A DNA stretch of 64,000 nt from CAWGMT01 sp963823675 (GCA_963823675.1 CAWGMT010000015.1:372001-436000); one strand, 5' to 3'; counted from the first letter of the stretch, positions 30,625 to 39,922 are shown. Numbers and translations are program-made. Notes: a model not told the origin generated them from the sequence alone.

Positions 30625-33237
30625 ATGGAAAGAGCAGCCACTCTCAGGGCCCCACGCCCAGCCGATCTGCGAGAGCCTGCGACCCTGGGCGTCGTGGCGC
30701 TCTTCGCCGCGTCGGGCGCCTCGGGCCTGATGCTCGAGGTCGTGTGGTCGCGGATGCTGGGCTGGCTGCTCGGTGGAACGACCTGGTCGGTGATGACGAT
30801 CCTCGTCGCCTTCATGGGCGGCCTCGGGCTGGGAGGTATCTTCTGGGGAGTTCGGGCAGGCGCTCACGCGCGCCCCCTGCGTCTCTTTGGCTTGCTGGAA
30901 GTCGCGATCGGTCTCTACAGCCTGGCCGTGCCTGCGTTGTTTGGCGGGCTGGCCGGGTTTTTCGAGCTCGCGACTCGCTTCGTCGGCGACTCGCCGGCGG
31001 CCGCGATCGCCCTGCGCGTCGCGACGGCCGTACTGGCGCTCGCCCCCCCTACCCTGCTCATGGGTGGAACGCTGCCGGTCTTGACGCGGTTCGCCGCGAG
31101 GGGATACGCACAGCCCGGGCGAACCGCCGGCATGCTCTACGCGGTGAACACCGCCGGGGCCGTGGCCGGCTGCTTCGCGACCGGGTGTCTCTTGATCTAC
31201 TGGCTCGGCGTGGTCGAGACCAACCTGCTGGCGGCCATGGTCGATCTCGGCGTGGGCATCGCGGCACTGATCTGGGACCGCTGGACGCCCGTCGTGCTCG
31301 GGGGCGGCCCAGCCGAGGCGGCATCACCTCGTTTTTCGATCGACCGGGCCCCCGCCTTGTGGATCGCGGCGGCTTCCGGGTTCTGCGGGCTGGCCTATGA
31401 AGTGCTCTGGGCCCGCGGCTTGCTGGCTGCCGTTACCGACGACACCACCTACGCCTTCACCCTGATGCTGACGGCGTTTCTCGCCGGCCACGCGCTCGGC
31501 GCCGGCGCGATGGGCCGGGCCGACGGCGACGCCCGCCCCGAGCGCATCTGGCGAAACCTGGGAACGGCCCAGATGCTTGCGGCCGCCGCTGCTCTTCTGT
31601 CACTACCCTTGCTGGTGGCGATTCACGCGCCGATCAATCGCGTGGCGTTCGTCGAGGGGATGAGCTTCTGGGGGGCGCGGGTCCCGTTTCATCAATTGCT
31701 CAGCCTGGCCGTCTTCGCGCCTTCGGCCGCGTTCCTGGGGGCGAGTTTTACACTGGCAGCCCGGCTGTACATCGGCCCTGGGCGGCCGGTGGGCGCGAGC
31801 ACGGGACGGCTCTATGGTTTCAATACATTGGGGGCGATCGCGGGAGCCGTCCTCGCCACGGCCTGGCTGATCCCCGCACTGGGCACCCAGCACGCGCTCA
31901 TGCTGCTGGCTCTCCTCCAAGCGGCGATCGGATCTCTGGCGATCGTGCGGCTGGGAGGCGGCCGGAAGGGCTGGTCCGGGCGGGCGGCCGCGGCTGCTCT
32001 CTGGGCGATCGCGGTCGCCTGCGCCTGCGCGCTCAACCTGTTCTTGCCCCTCTCGGAAATCTACGCCCGGCAAGAGCCCGGCAAGCTCCTGAGCATTCTG
32101 GAGGGGTCGGGAGCCACCATCACGGTGCACCAGCGCAATCCCGGCGACCGGGTGATCTCGATCAACGGGGTCAACGTCGCGGGGACCAACCCGATACTCA
32201 AAGCGACCCAGAGGCTCCAGGCCCACCTGCCGGCGTGCCTCCATCCCGCGCCCCGCTCGGTCCTCCAGATCGGCTTCGGCTCCGGGGGGACCTGCTACTC
32301 GCTTTGCCTCCATCGGGAGGTCCAGGCGATCGAGGTCATCGAGCTCAATCCCGACGTCTTGAAAGTAGCCCGCGAATGGTTCAGCGAGGTCAATCACGGA
32401 GTGCTCGACGACCCGCGCGTGCGGGTGCGAATCGCCGATGCCAAGAGCCATGTGGCCGTGACGAGCCAGACCTACGACCTCATTCTCTCGGATTCAACCC
32501 ACCCCCGCTTCCGGGGCAACGCGGCGCTCTATGCGCGCGACTACTTCGCCAACTGTTCCCGGCGATTACGGCCGGGCGGCATCCTGTCCACCTGGCTCCC
32601 GCTCTATGGGATGTCGGTGGAGGATATTCGCGGGATTCTCAAGAGCGTTCAGTCGGTCTTTCCTCACGTCCAGGTCTGGTATGCCAACTCCGAGCCCCAT
32701 GAGAACACGATCGTGATCGCGTCGCGGCAGCCGCTGGCGATCGACCCGGCCGCACTGGCCCGGCGGCTGGCCGATCCGCCCGTGGCCGCCGACCTGGCGG
32801 ACGTCAGGATCACCTCGGCGACCGAATTGCTCGACTTCTTCATGCTCGGCGACCGCGCAATTTCCGAGTTTTCGCGCGCTGGCCGGTTGAATACCGACGA
32901 CCACCCTCGGCTCGAGTACCTCGCGCCCCGGAGCCTGCGCAGAAAGCAATCGTGGGTGGACAACTTCGCCGCGCTGCGGCTTGCACGCGAGCCGATCGAT
33001 CCTTACCTTGCCGGCGCCAGCGCTGGCGAGCGTGCCGCGCTCGCGCGCTGGCACGCCGGAACGACCTGGAAGCTGGCCGGCCAGTCCTACGAGCTCGAGG
33101 GCCGATTTGCGCTGGCGATCCAGTCCTACGCCGAGGGAGTCAAAGTCAACCCGCGGGACGTCGTCGCGCAGGTCCGCCTCGGCCAGCTTCGCAAAGCCCT
33201 GGCCGCCATGGGGACTTCATCCGAGCCGGGCCCTTGA
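30625..33237 (+). CDS. fused MFS-like membrane domain and spermidine synthase-like domain, with TPR tail
   Basis: 870 aa. Residues 1-480 are multi-pass membrane sequence starting with the typical FAASGASGLMLEVVWSRML and recurring GFCGLAYEVLWARGLL. Residues about 490-760 form a SAM-dependent aminopropyltransferase fold (VLQIGFGSGGTCYSL, VIELNPDVLKVAREWF, LILSDSTHPRFRG). The C-terminal 70 residues look TPR-like (FALAIQSYAEGVKVNPRD). Fused MFS/spermidine synthases are widespread in planctomycetes but the substrate is unproven, and the catalytic Asp context (SDSTHP) is not the canonical polyamine one. It lies 9 bp after the permease, so it is part of that operon. Confidence 0.88.
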   Translation: MERAATLRAPRPADLREPATLGVVALFAASGASGLMLEVVWSRMLGWLLGGTTWSVMTILVAFMGGLGLGGIFWGVRAGAHARPLRLFGLLEVAIGLYSLAVPALFGGLAGFFELATRFVGDSPAAAIALRVATAVLALAPPTLLMGGTLPVLTRFAARGYAQPGRTAGMLYAVNTAGAVAGCFATGCLLIYWLGVVETNLLAAMVDLGVGIAALIWDRWTPVVLGGGPAEAASPRFSIDRAPALWIAAASGFCGLAYEVLWARGLLAAVTDDTTYAFTLMLTAFLAGHALGAGAMGRADGDARPERIWRNLGTAQMLAAAAALLSLPLLVAIHAPINRVAFVEGMSFWGARVPFHQLLSLAVFAPSAAFLGASFTLAARLYIGPGRPVGASTGRLYGFNTLGAIAGAVLATAWLIPALGTQHALMLLALLQAAIGSLAIVRLGGGRKGWSGRAAAAALWAIAVACACALNLFLPLSEIYARQEPGKLLSILEGSGATITVHQRNPGDRVISINGVNVAGTNPILKATQRLQAHLPACLHPAPRSVLQIGFGSGGTCYSLCLHREVQAIEVIELNPDVLKVAREWFSEVNHGVLDDPRVRVRIADAKSHVAVTSQTYDLILSDSTHPRFRGNAALYARDYFANCSRRLRPGGILSTWLPLYGMSVEDIRGILKSVQSVFPHVQVWYANSEPHENTIVIASRQPLAIDPAALARRLADPPVAADLADVRITSATELLDFFMLGDRAISEFSRAGRLNTDDHPRLEYLAPRSLRRKQSWVDNFAALRLAREPIDPYLAGASAGERAALARWHAGTTWKLAGQSYELEGRFALAIQSYAEGVKVNPRDVVAQVRLGQLRKALAAMGTSSEPGP

Positions 33238-33309
33238 CCGGAGACCCCGCACCCCAACCCTGGGCTGAAGAAAGGTTGCCTCTGCGGCACTGCTGCATTC
33301 CTCCCGAGC

Positions 33310-34914
33310 TCACGGCCAGGAACGGAAGGCACTGATCTTGAACCCGGAGAGTGAACCACGAATAGAACGTCCGTTCCCCCCGCCCGGCGCCGGGAAACAC
33401 AGACCGTCGCCGTTATCCGGCAACCGCGGTACCGGCGTCTTGACGATCTGGTCGATGCTCGGCAGTCCGGCGCGCGCAAAGAGCACGCAATAACTATCCT
33501 GGTACAGAGGTATCCATTTTTCAGTCAGGCTCAGCAAGTTCGCCGCCGGCGATGCGTTCTGGGCCAGGACCAGGTCGGTTGACGACGTCTTGAGCAACGC
33601 ATCCCAGACACCTCGACCTTGTTCGAAATCAACCGACTGCCGGTAGGCCTCGTCCGAATAGAGCGTTTCGCGCCGCCCGTCAATGGAGACCTTGATACCC
33701 GGGCCGAGATGCCAGAGGACGTATTCGCCCCAATCGAACGGAACGGCCATGTTGCCGCGGGCGCCGCTCTGCTTCAGCAGGGCGACGGCGCGCGCGGGAA
33801 ACGGGAAATAGTAGGGATCGACCCGGATGCAGCCAAATCGCGGCAAGGAGAAGCCAATCATGAGAAGCGACGCCAGCAAGCAGGCAGCCGTGCCGAATCG
33901 ACTTCGCGCAAATCCAGACCAGGCGGCGAGCGACCAGCGGTTCGACGTATCGGCAATGTGGGCTCCCCCGAAAACGACGAGGGTCAGCACGAAGAGCGGG
34001 TAATGGCGGTTGGCCAGGAGCGGGAGGGCGGCGGCCACGGCGACGATGACGATCGCCTCCGGGCGCCGGGGCCGGCTGCTGCCGGCGAGGCCGATGATTC
34101 CGATTGCCAAGAGCGAGAGATAGATCAAGCCCGGCAAGCTCAAAAGGGCCAGGGGAACCCACTCGCTGATCTCCGGCCTCGGTACCGTGCCGGTGGTCAC
34201 CAGGAACGTGACCAGCCTCGCACCGTAGGGATTGACCAGGAGCGCCAGACCACAAACGGTCAGAAGCGCGAGCAGCCGAAGGGATGCGACCGCGTCCTGT
34301 TTGTTTCTGTTTCTGAGCGATTCGACGGTCCGAACGCCGACCCACAACCCCACGACCCCGATTCCGGCCAGCACACCGCCGTGCAGATTGACCCAGACTA
34401 GAACGATGACCGGCAAGGCCCAGAGGTACAACTCGCGCCCCGTCTTCGCGCGTTCGAGAAGAAGGAGCACGAGCAGGAACGCAAGATAGGTGAAGATCTG
34501 CGGGCGGATCGTTCCCAGTCCCATCCGGAACGGGACGCTGGCGAGAATGAGCAGGAAAACCGCACGAAAGTGCCCCAATCCCCGGCGAGTGAGACGGACC
34601 TGGCAAAACCCGGCCAGCACCACACTCAGGAATACCTTCGCGACGATGAGGCCAGACGGTCCCGCCCGGTCGTAGATACCGGCGAACGCCACCTCGGCGA
34701 GCCACTCATGGTTGATCCAGGTTTGGCCGGCGGATCGGTAAGAGTAAGCATCGCTCTGGACGATCGACCGGGTCCGGAGGATGTCCTGGCCGAATCGGAT
34801 GTGGCCCCAGAGATCGGGGTCGGTGACGGTGTAAGAAAACCAAAACAGAGCAAAGCTCGCAAGCAGAAAGAGAGGCGCCTGATCTCGGACGAGTCGGGAT
34901 CGGGGATGATTCAT
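33310..34914 (-). CDS. polytopic membrane protein (glycosyltransferase-39-like topology)
   Basis: 534 aa from MNHPRSRLVRDQ. About eleven hydrophobic segments follow an N-terminal loop with DPDLWGHIRFGQDILRTRSI and TWINHEWLAEVAF. The D-x-D-like and acidic residues in the first periplasmic loop resemble GT-C type transferases, which use lipid-linked sugars. The C-terminal soluble part (MAVPFDWGEYVLWHLGPGIK, then VSIDGRRETLYSDEAY) is characteristic of a planctomycete membrane family of unknown role. Divergent from the DUF1559 gene. The enzymatic assignment is inference only. Confidence 0.7.
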   Translation of the reverse strand: MNHPRSRLVRDQAPLFLLASFALFWFSYTVTDPDLWGHIRFGQDILRTRSIVQSDAYSYRSAGQTWINHEWLAEVAFAGIYDRAGPSGLIVAKVFLSVVLAGFCQVRLTRRGLGHFRAVFLLILASVPFRMGLGTIRPQIFTYLAFLLVLLLLERAKTGRELYLWALPVIVLVWVNLHGGVLAGIGVVGLWVGVRTVESLRNRNKQDAVASLRLLALLTVCGLALLVNPYGARLVTFLVTTGTVPRPEISEWVPLALLSLPGLIYLSLLAIGIIGLAGSSRPRRPEAIVIVAVAAALPLLANRHYPLFVLTLVVFGGAHIADTSNRWSLAAWSGFARSRFGTAACLLASLLMIGFSLPRFGCIRVDPYYFPFPARAVALLKQSGARGNMAVPFDWGEYVLWHLGPGIKVSIDGRRETLYSDEAYRQSVDFEQGRGVWDALLKTSSTDLVLAQNASPAANLLSLTEKWIPLYQDSYCVLFARAGLPSIDQIVKTPVPRLPDNGDGLCFPAPGGGNGRSIRGSLSGFKISAFRSWP

Positions 34915-35002
34915 TGCTGAGCGTATTTCGTGAAATCGTGAGGCCGCGCTGTGCGCGAAACAGCGGCGCAACGAGAACCGCTTTGTTTGAGAGATTTTTT
35001 TC

Positions 35003-35032
35003 TTGCTCTTCGCGAAGTGTTCCAAGTATACT
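35003..35032 (+). promoter_or_regulatory. promoter of the DUF1559 gene
   Basis: TTGCTC (35003-35008), 18-nt spacer and TATACT (35027-35032), about 70 bp before the TTG start. Confidence 0.45.
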
Positions 35033-35100
35033 CCCAGTGCTTTCATTTCCTCTCCGGTACGGTTTCCGTCATTTGCATGATCCCGATAGGGAGGTGTCCG

Positions 35101-36261
35101 TTGCGCAAGAAAAACCCTGGATTCACCTTGATCGAGCTCCTGGTGGTGATTGCGATCATTGCCGTCCTGATCGCCCTGTTGCTGCCGGCTGTCCAGTCAG
35201 CGAGGGAGGCAGCCCGCCGCGCACAATGCATCAACAACATCAAGCAATTGGGGCTGGCGGTGCACAATTACCTCACGCAGTACAACGTCCTGCCTTTGAA
35301 GACGATGTGGCCTAACAACGAGGCAGTCAGTTGGGGCTGGAGCTATGGCTGGCCACTGGCGCTGTTGCCCAATCTCGAGCAGACCACGATGTTCAATGCG
35401 TGGAATTTCGGAACCGGCATATTCGGCAACTCGTCCAGCCCGAGCGTCTACTCATTGGGCAATACGACCGTGGCTTACATTCAGTTGAGTGCATTTATTT
35501 GCCCATCTGACGGGACCAGGCTGAGGCCATCGGCCCCGTATGGCGCGATTAATTACATGGGGAACACGGGCGGCCCCGGCGCACTCTCGGCGTTCACGGG
35601 CACGTTCGTCCCCACGGCTGGTTGCGGGTCGAGCAACCCGGGAGAACCGTACAATCTTGGCACGGGGAATTGTCCGAATGGAATCTGGTTAAACGGGTGG
35701 GGCGATCCTCAGAATACGGGGCCGATCGGGATTGAGAACATCCGCGACGGCACATCGAACACCGGTCTGTTCAGCGAGCGATTGCTCGGACTCAACGGCA
35801 ACACCGAGGGTGTTACACGGAGCAGTCCCGATTTCAAGCGAGCCACCTTTACAGGAACCGTCGGCGTGCCCTTTCACACCCAGGGCGGCACGATCGCGGG
35901 AAATCTGGCGTTCATCCAGGGCTGCCTGAACATGCCGGGTACGACGCCAGCGCTCAACTCGCAAGCCAACGGTATTTACTGGGCGGCGGATTACATCTGG
36001 TATCAAGTCATCAGCGGCTACAACCACAACGGGCCTCCGAACAGTGTGGAGTGCACCAATCCCAACGACTATTTCGCTTCCTGGGCCACCCAGATCGGTC
36101 CGTGCGGCTCGGCACCGCCGAACAGTAACCACCCGGGCGGGGTGAACCTCGGCTTCGCGGATGGCTCGGTCAAGTTCGTCAAGGACAGCGTCGCCTTGCA
36201 GACCTGGTGGGGACTGGGTACGCGCGCCGGCGGCGAAGTCATCAGCGCCGACAGCTATTGA
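35101..36261 (+). CDS. DUF1559 pseudopilin-like protein
   Basis: 386 aa from TTG at 35101, preceded by GGGAGGTG at 7 nt; this start gives the normal short prepilin leader (RKKNPG then FTLIELLVVIAIIAVLIALL). The ATG at 35077 lacks such a site. After the pilin helix the DUF1559 body shows QSAREAARRAQCINNIKQLG, FICPSDGT, NYMGNTG, IRDGTSNTGLFSERLLG and the C-terminal SNHPGGVNLGFADGSVKFVK. These proteins are hugely amplified in planctomycetes and are processed by a prepilin peptidase; they probably assemble on the cell surface. A GspE-type ATPase is at 14.1 kb. Confidence 0.93.
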   Translation: MRKKNPGFTLIELLVVIAIIAVLIALLLPAVQSAREAARRAQCINNIKQLGLAVHNYLTQYNVLPLKTMWPNNEAVSWGWSYGWPLALLPNLEQTTMFNAWNFGTGIFGNSSSPSVYSLGNTTVAYIQLSAFICPSDGTRLRPSAPYGAINYMGNTGGPGALSAFTGTFVPTAGCGSSNPGEPYNLGTGNCPNGIWLNGWGDPQNTGPIGIENIRDGTSNTGLFSERLLGLNGNTEGVTRSSPDFKRATFTGTVGVPFHTQGGTIAGNLAFIQGCLNMPGTTPALNSQANGIYWAADYIWYQVISGYNHNGPPNSVECTNPNDYFASWATQIGPCGSAPPNSNHPGGVNLGFADGSVKFVKDSVALQTWWGLGTRAGGEVISADSY

Positions 36262-36289
36262 TTGATGTTTGGCCCAGGACAGGAGGGGC

Positions 36290-36337
36290 TGCCGGCGGTT
36301 CGCTCATCGGGCACGACCGCCGGCAATCCTTGTTTTT
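36290..36337 (+). terminator. terminator after DUF1559 gene
   Basis: TGCCGGCGGT, 16-nt loop, ACCGCCGGCA followed by ATCCTTGTTTTT. A 10-bp perfect stem with a T-rich tail 30 bp after the stop. Confidence 0.6.
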
Positions 36338-36373
36338 CGTTTCATTGCTCACTCATGTTAAGGTTCCACGTTC

Positions 36374-36607
36374 ATGAAGCATATCGCCGTCTTGCTTGCC
36401 CCGGCACTCTTGGGGTTGACAATTGCCGGCTGTGGAGGTGGCATCGAAGAGGGGCACCCCACGAGCGGTCCGACGGACGCGCAGCCCGCCGAGTTCAAGA
36501 ATCTTCAGAAGCAGTTTGCCGGCAAGATGCAGACGCAGCAGAAGCCCGCGAAGACCAAGACCGCGCCCGCAATTGAATCTACCAAGGAAAAAAAGGAATC
36601 GCCCTGA
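36374..36607 (+). CDS. small lipoprotein
   Basis: 77 aa. Signal sequence MKHIAVLLAPALLGLTIAGC with lipobox L-T-I-A-G-C, then a short Gly run and a Lys/Gln-rich, probably unstructured tail (KMQTQQKPAKTKTAPAIES). Small lipoproteins of this form often follow DUF1559 genes in planctomycetes; the role is unknown. It lies beyond the predicted terminator. Confidence 0.75.
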   Translation: MKHIAVLLAPALLGLTIAGCGGGIEEGHPTSGPTDAQPAEFKNLQKQFAGKMQTQQKPAKTKTAPAIESTKEKKESP

Positions 36608-36624
36608 TCGATTCCGGATCGACC

Positions 36625-37467
36625 ATGAATCCTGCCGCGGCGGAGAAGGGCCCGGAGTCGGAGCTCGTTCGATTTACGCGGAATCGACCGGGCTTCAATC
36701 TTCGGGTATGGGCCATCGCGCTGGCGGCCGGAGTCGCGGCGGGCTTGGGCGCCTGGCTTCTCGGCGAGTTGGTCCATGACTTCTTCCGACCGCAAGTTTT
36801 CCCGGTCAGGGTCGCGCTCACGACGTATATCCAACCTACACTCGCATCATTGAACGCCGCCGATCTCAAGAACGCAGCGCTCGTTTTCACGGTCTTGGGC
36901 GGGGCGACGGGGCTGGTGATGGGCGCTGCGGGCGGCTTGGCCGTCCGCTCGCCTCTGCGTGGGTTAACCGTCGGTCTGGGAGGGCTCGTGGCCGGCGGCG
37001 CAGCCGGCGCCCTGGGATCGCTCGGCCTTTTCCCTTTCTTCTCTCGCCAGGCCGTACCGAATCCGAATGACTTGCTGTGGCCGATCTTGATCCACGCCGG
37101 CGTCTGGATGGCCATTGGTACCGTGGGCGGCGCGGCGTTCGCCGTCGGCATGAGGTGCGGGCGACGTGTTTTCAATTCAGCCATCGGCGCATGCTCGGGC
37201 GCCCTTCTTGCCACCCTGGTGTTTCATGGCCTCAGCGAGGGTTTCTTTCTCGATTCCCCGTCGACGGTGATGGTTGCAACGTTGACCTGGGTGCGGCTGC
37301 TGGCGGTCATCCTCGTCACGGTGTTAAGCGCGTGTGGGTCGGCGTATGCCCTCCAGTCGGTGGAGCTCGCTAAGGGACCGCGAAGGAATAACTTTGCAAA
37401 TTGTGGTGCAGGCGTCCCGCCTGCCGGTACAGGGAATGCAGGCGCGACACCTGCACCACAATGCTGA
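36625..37467 (+). CDS. membrane protein with Gly/Ala-rich helices, C-terminus read into repeat
   Basis: 280 aa with four to five hydrophobic, Gly-rich segments (WAIALAAGVAAGLGAWLLGE, then GGLAVRSPLRGLTVGLGGLV, then VRLLAVILVTVLSACGSAY). I do not recognise the family. The last ~24 residues (from NNFANCGAGVPPAG) are encoded by the first unit of the hairpin repeat array that begins at 37387, so the element has replaced or extended the natural C-terminus. Confidence 0.7.
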   Translation: MNPAAAEKGPESELVRFTRNRPGFNLRVWAIALAAGVAAGLGAWLLGELVHDFFRPQVFPVRVALTTYIQPTLASLNAADLKNAALVFTVLGGATGLVMGAAGGLAVRSPLRGLTVGLGGLVAGGAAGALGSLGLFPFFSRQAVPNPNDLLWPILIHAGVWMAIGTVGGAAFAVGMRCGRRVFNSAIGACSGALLATLVFHGLSEGFFLDSPSTVMVATLTWVRLLAVILVTVLSACGSAYALQSVELAKGPRRNNFANCGAGVPPAGTGNAGATPAPQC

Positions 37468-37784
37468 ATTCGTCTTGTGGTGCAGGCGTCCCGCCTGCAG
37501 GTACAGGGAATGCAGGCGGGACGCCTGCACCACAATGCTGAGTTCGTCTTGTGGTGCAGGCGTCCCGCCTGCAGGTACAGGGAATGCAGGCGTCCCGCCT
37601 GCACCACAATGCTGAATGCGTCTTGTGGTGCAGGCGTCCCGCCTGCCGGTACAGGGAATGCAGGCGGGACGCCTGCACCACAATTCTCGGCGAATGTCTC
37701 GGGCGGCGTCGTCCAGTCGAGGTACAGGGAATGCAGGCGGGACGCCTGCACCACAATGCTGAATTCGTCAAACCTATTTTCGCG
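37387..37784. repeat. array of 74-bp double-hairpin repeats with terminal inverted repeats
   Basis: Four full units (37401-37461, 37475-37535, 37549-37609, 37623-37683) and one half unit (37719-37755), repeat period 74 bp. Each unit is GTGGT plus GCAGGCGTCCCGCCTGC, a linker (CAGGTACAGGGAAT type), then the same in inverse orientation ending ACCAC, so two small palindromes make one long one. The array is bounded by AATAACTTTG (37387-37396) on the left and CAAACCTATT (37769-37778) on the right, inverted relative to each other with 8 of 10 matches. Further copies lie at 61.5 and 62.2 kb. Confidence 0.9.
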
Positions 37785-37794
37785 GCGCCCAAGA

Positions 37795-39798
37795 TCATTC
37801 CCGCTTCTCATTCGACCGCACGTCCCGCGCCGATATCGGCTGGCGCGCTGGAGGGCCTTCTGCGATGATGGATTTGAGCCACTGCCGGTAAGCAACGAGG
37901 TAAGCATTCTCCGCCGCGATCGTGCCGCGATTCTGGGCGAGCACGTCCAGGAGCATGCGCCGGAAAACCTCGACGACTTGCTTTCCCTCCGGGGATGCCG
38001 CCAGGTTCACGGTCTCGAACGGGTCCAGACTGAGGTTGTAGAGCTTCTCGGACCCGAAGCCATCCCGGATGTAATGCCGGTCTCGGGCCACCAGGGACAT
38101 CTGGACATCGCGGCGGCGCAGGCTTTTTCCGGCCTCAGGCTGCTGGAACGCGGTCTCGGTGGCGTGCTCGGAGAGGACCGGCGTGCTCTCCGCAAGAGCC
38201 GCACCTGCCGGCGACCAGTAGGCTGCCAGCGAGCGACCCGGAAACGGTGAGCCGGCCGATAAACCCAACCGGTCGACCACCGTGGCCGGCAGATCGCGCA
38301 GGCTGACCGGTTGGTCCACGACGCGGCCGGCGGGTGCATCCGGAGAGAGGATCACCAGCGGGACGCCGGTCTCGTCGAGGTAGAGGCTGGTGCCGTGGAG
38401 GTAAAAGCCATGATCGCCGAACGATTCGCCGTGGTCGGACGTGATGATCACCACCGTGTTGTCGAGCAGCCCTTGGTCGTTGAGCTCGTCCAGGAGCTGC
38501 CCCATGCGGTCGTCGATGAAGGCGATGCAATCGTCGTAGCAGTCGCGGGCCATGTTTATGTCTCGGCTCGGAAGAGTCTTCCAGCCGGGACTTCCATAGT
38601 CGAGCAAGAACTGATAATCGCGTGGGTTCCGGGGGCTGATGCCGAACCGGCCCGCATATCCTGGCGGGGGCATGTAGGGCTCGTGGGCGTCAAAGTAGTT
38701 CAAGTAGGCGAAGAAGGGGCGATCGCGTGGCCGCTGCTTCAGCCAGTCGAGGAAGGAATGGTTGATCGCCGTCGCATCGCGCGATTGTATGCGGATCCAC
38801 TTGAAGTCGTAGAAGTCGTCGCGACTGAAAATGTTCTCGAGGATCCAGCTTCCCGCGGCAGTTCGGCTCAAGAGCGACCGCGGCGTAAACGGATAGTCCT
38901 CGAAATGGCTGAAGCCGCGATCCAGCCTTGTCTCGTAAGTGCAACAGAGGGTGTTCGCCGAGAACCCGGCCGTCAGATACCCTCGGCTCGTCAGATGCTC
39001 GGCCAGGGTGGGAACCGGGGCGTCGAGCGTATACTTCCACTGCGTACTCAACTGGAACGGCCAGTGGCCGGTGAAAAAGCTCGTGTGCGAGGGATACGTC
39101 CACGGCGCCGGCGCCAGGGCCACACTGTAACAGACGCCCTTTCGTGCCCAACGAGCCAGGTTGGGGGTGGTGTCCCGCGGATGGCCGTAGAGGCTCAGGT
39201 TGGTGGCGCGGACGGCGTCCCACACGATCAGAATGACGTTGCGGGCGTTGGGAGGCGGCGCCGGCAATCCGGCCACCGCGCGGTATTCGCCAAGAGCGCG
39301 CCAACCCGATGAAAGGGCACCCAGGATAACCAGCGGGCCGACCAGCCCCAGTGCGGTGTACCAGGCGCGCCGGGGCGCTGGTAAAGGGCCGCGACGGGGC
39401 CGCTTAACCGCCGCCCCAGACCAGCGGCGAGGAGCAGGCTGGCGACGCCGTACAAGGGCATCCTCAACAGGGCCGCCCAGATCGCGAGCGTCGCGAACAG
39501 CCACGCCGCCGCGCAGCGACATCGGTTTCGGCCGCAGCCGGCTGAGCACGGCCAACAGCACGCCCGGAACCAGCAACAAGACCATGTGCCCAACCGGAAC
39601 GCTCCAGGGAAAATCGGCGGCGTTCGCGTAGTTCTTCAAGCCATTCCAGAAGAATTTCTTGAAGATGATGAAGAGCAGATCGAGATAACCGCCGGCAAGG
39701 CCGCACGAGACCGCCAGCAAGATCGCGGTGAGCGGGGAGAGCCGGATTTCCGGGCCCGCCGAGCGCCGGGCCCCGCGTTCAGGCAGGGTAGAATCCAT
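37795..39798 (-). CDS. membrane sulfatase-superfamily protein 1
   Basis: 667 aa from MDSTLPERG. Membrane segments at the N-terminus (LTAILLAVSCGLAGGYLDLL) are followed by an alkaline-phosphatase/sulfatase-fold domain: NVILIVWDAVRATNLSLYGH (metal Asp), APWTYPSHTSFFTGHWP, VIITSDHGESFGDHG, LRDLPATVVDRLG. The nucleophile position reads T-Y-P-S-H, not the C-x-P-S-R of formylglycine sulfatases, so it is more like LtaS/phosphoethanolamine-transferase types. Between about 39,540 and 39,390 the frame reads Arg-rich sequence while another frame encodes the expected membrane helix (LFATLAIWAALLRMPLYG), so two compensating indels are likely. Downstream of sulfatase-superfamily gene 2, same strand. Confidence 0.8.
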   Translation of the reverse strand: MDSTLPERGARRSAGPEIRLSPLTAILLAVSCGLAGGYLDLLFIIFKKFFWNGLKNYANAADFPWSVPVGHMVLLLVPGVLLAVLSRLRPKPMSLRGGVAVRDARDLGGPVEDALVRRRQPAPRRWSGAAVKRPRRGPLPAPRRAWYTALGLVGPLVILGALSSGWRALGEYRAVAGLPAPPPNARNVILIVWDAVRATNLSLYGHPRDTTPNLARWARKGVCYSVALAPAPWTYPSHTSFFTGHWPFQLSTQWKYTLDAPVPTLAEHLTSRGYLTAGFSANTLCCTYETRLDRGFSHFEDYPFTPRSLLSRTAAGSWILENIFSRDDFYDFKWIRIQSRDATAINHSFLDWLKQRPRDRPFFAYLNYFDAHEPYMPPPGYAGRFGISPRNPRDYQFLLDYGSPGWKTLPSRDINMARDCYDDCIAFIDDRMGQLLDELNDQGLLDNTVVIITSDHGESFGDHGFYLHGTSLYLDETGVPLVILSPDAPAGRVVDQPVSLRDLPATVVDRLGLSAGSPFPGRSLAAYWSPAGAALAESTPVLSEHATETAFQQPEAGKSLRRRDVQMSLVARDRHYIRDGFGSEKLYNLSLDPFETVNLAASPEGKQVVEVFRRMLLDVLAQNRGTIAAENAYLVAYRQWLKSIIAEGPPARQPISARDVRSNEKRE

Positions 39799-39922
39799 CG
39801 CGACCGCGCCTCCGCGCCGACTCACTCTGGAAAACGGATTGTCGACCGGAATTACGGCAGGACATGATGAGTATACTGCGCGCGACTGCCCGGCGACTGC
39901 GCCGTCGACCACGGGGAGCTCC

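Noticed and set aside
34951..35100. Longer N-terminus for the DUF1559 protein
   Set aside because: It would bury the prepilin leader; the TTG at 35101 has a strong ribosome binding site and gives the normal short leader.
37401..37755. CRISPR array
   Set aside because: Units are self-complementary, the spacing sequences are nearly identical instead of unique, and there are no cas genes.
37224..37907. Minus-strand open frames with repeated VVQASRLHSLY / AGRLHH motifs across the array
   Set aside because: They are translations of the hairpin repeat; the amino-acid repeat follows the 74-bp period and has no protein family.
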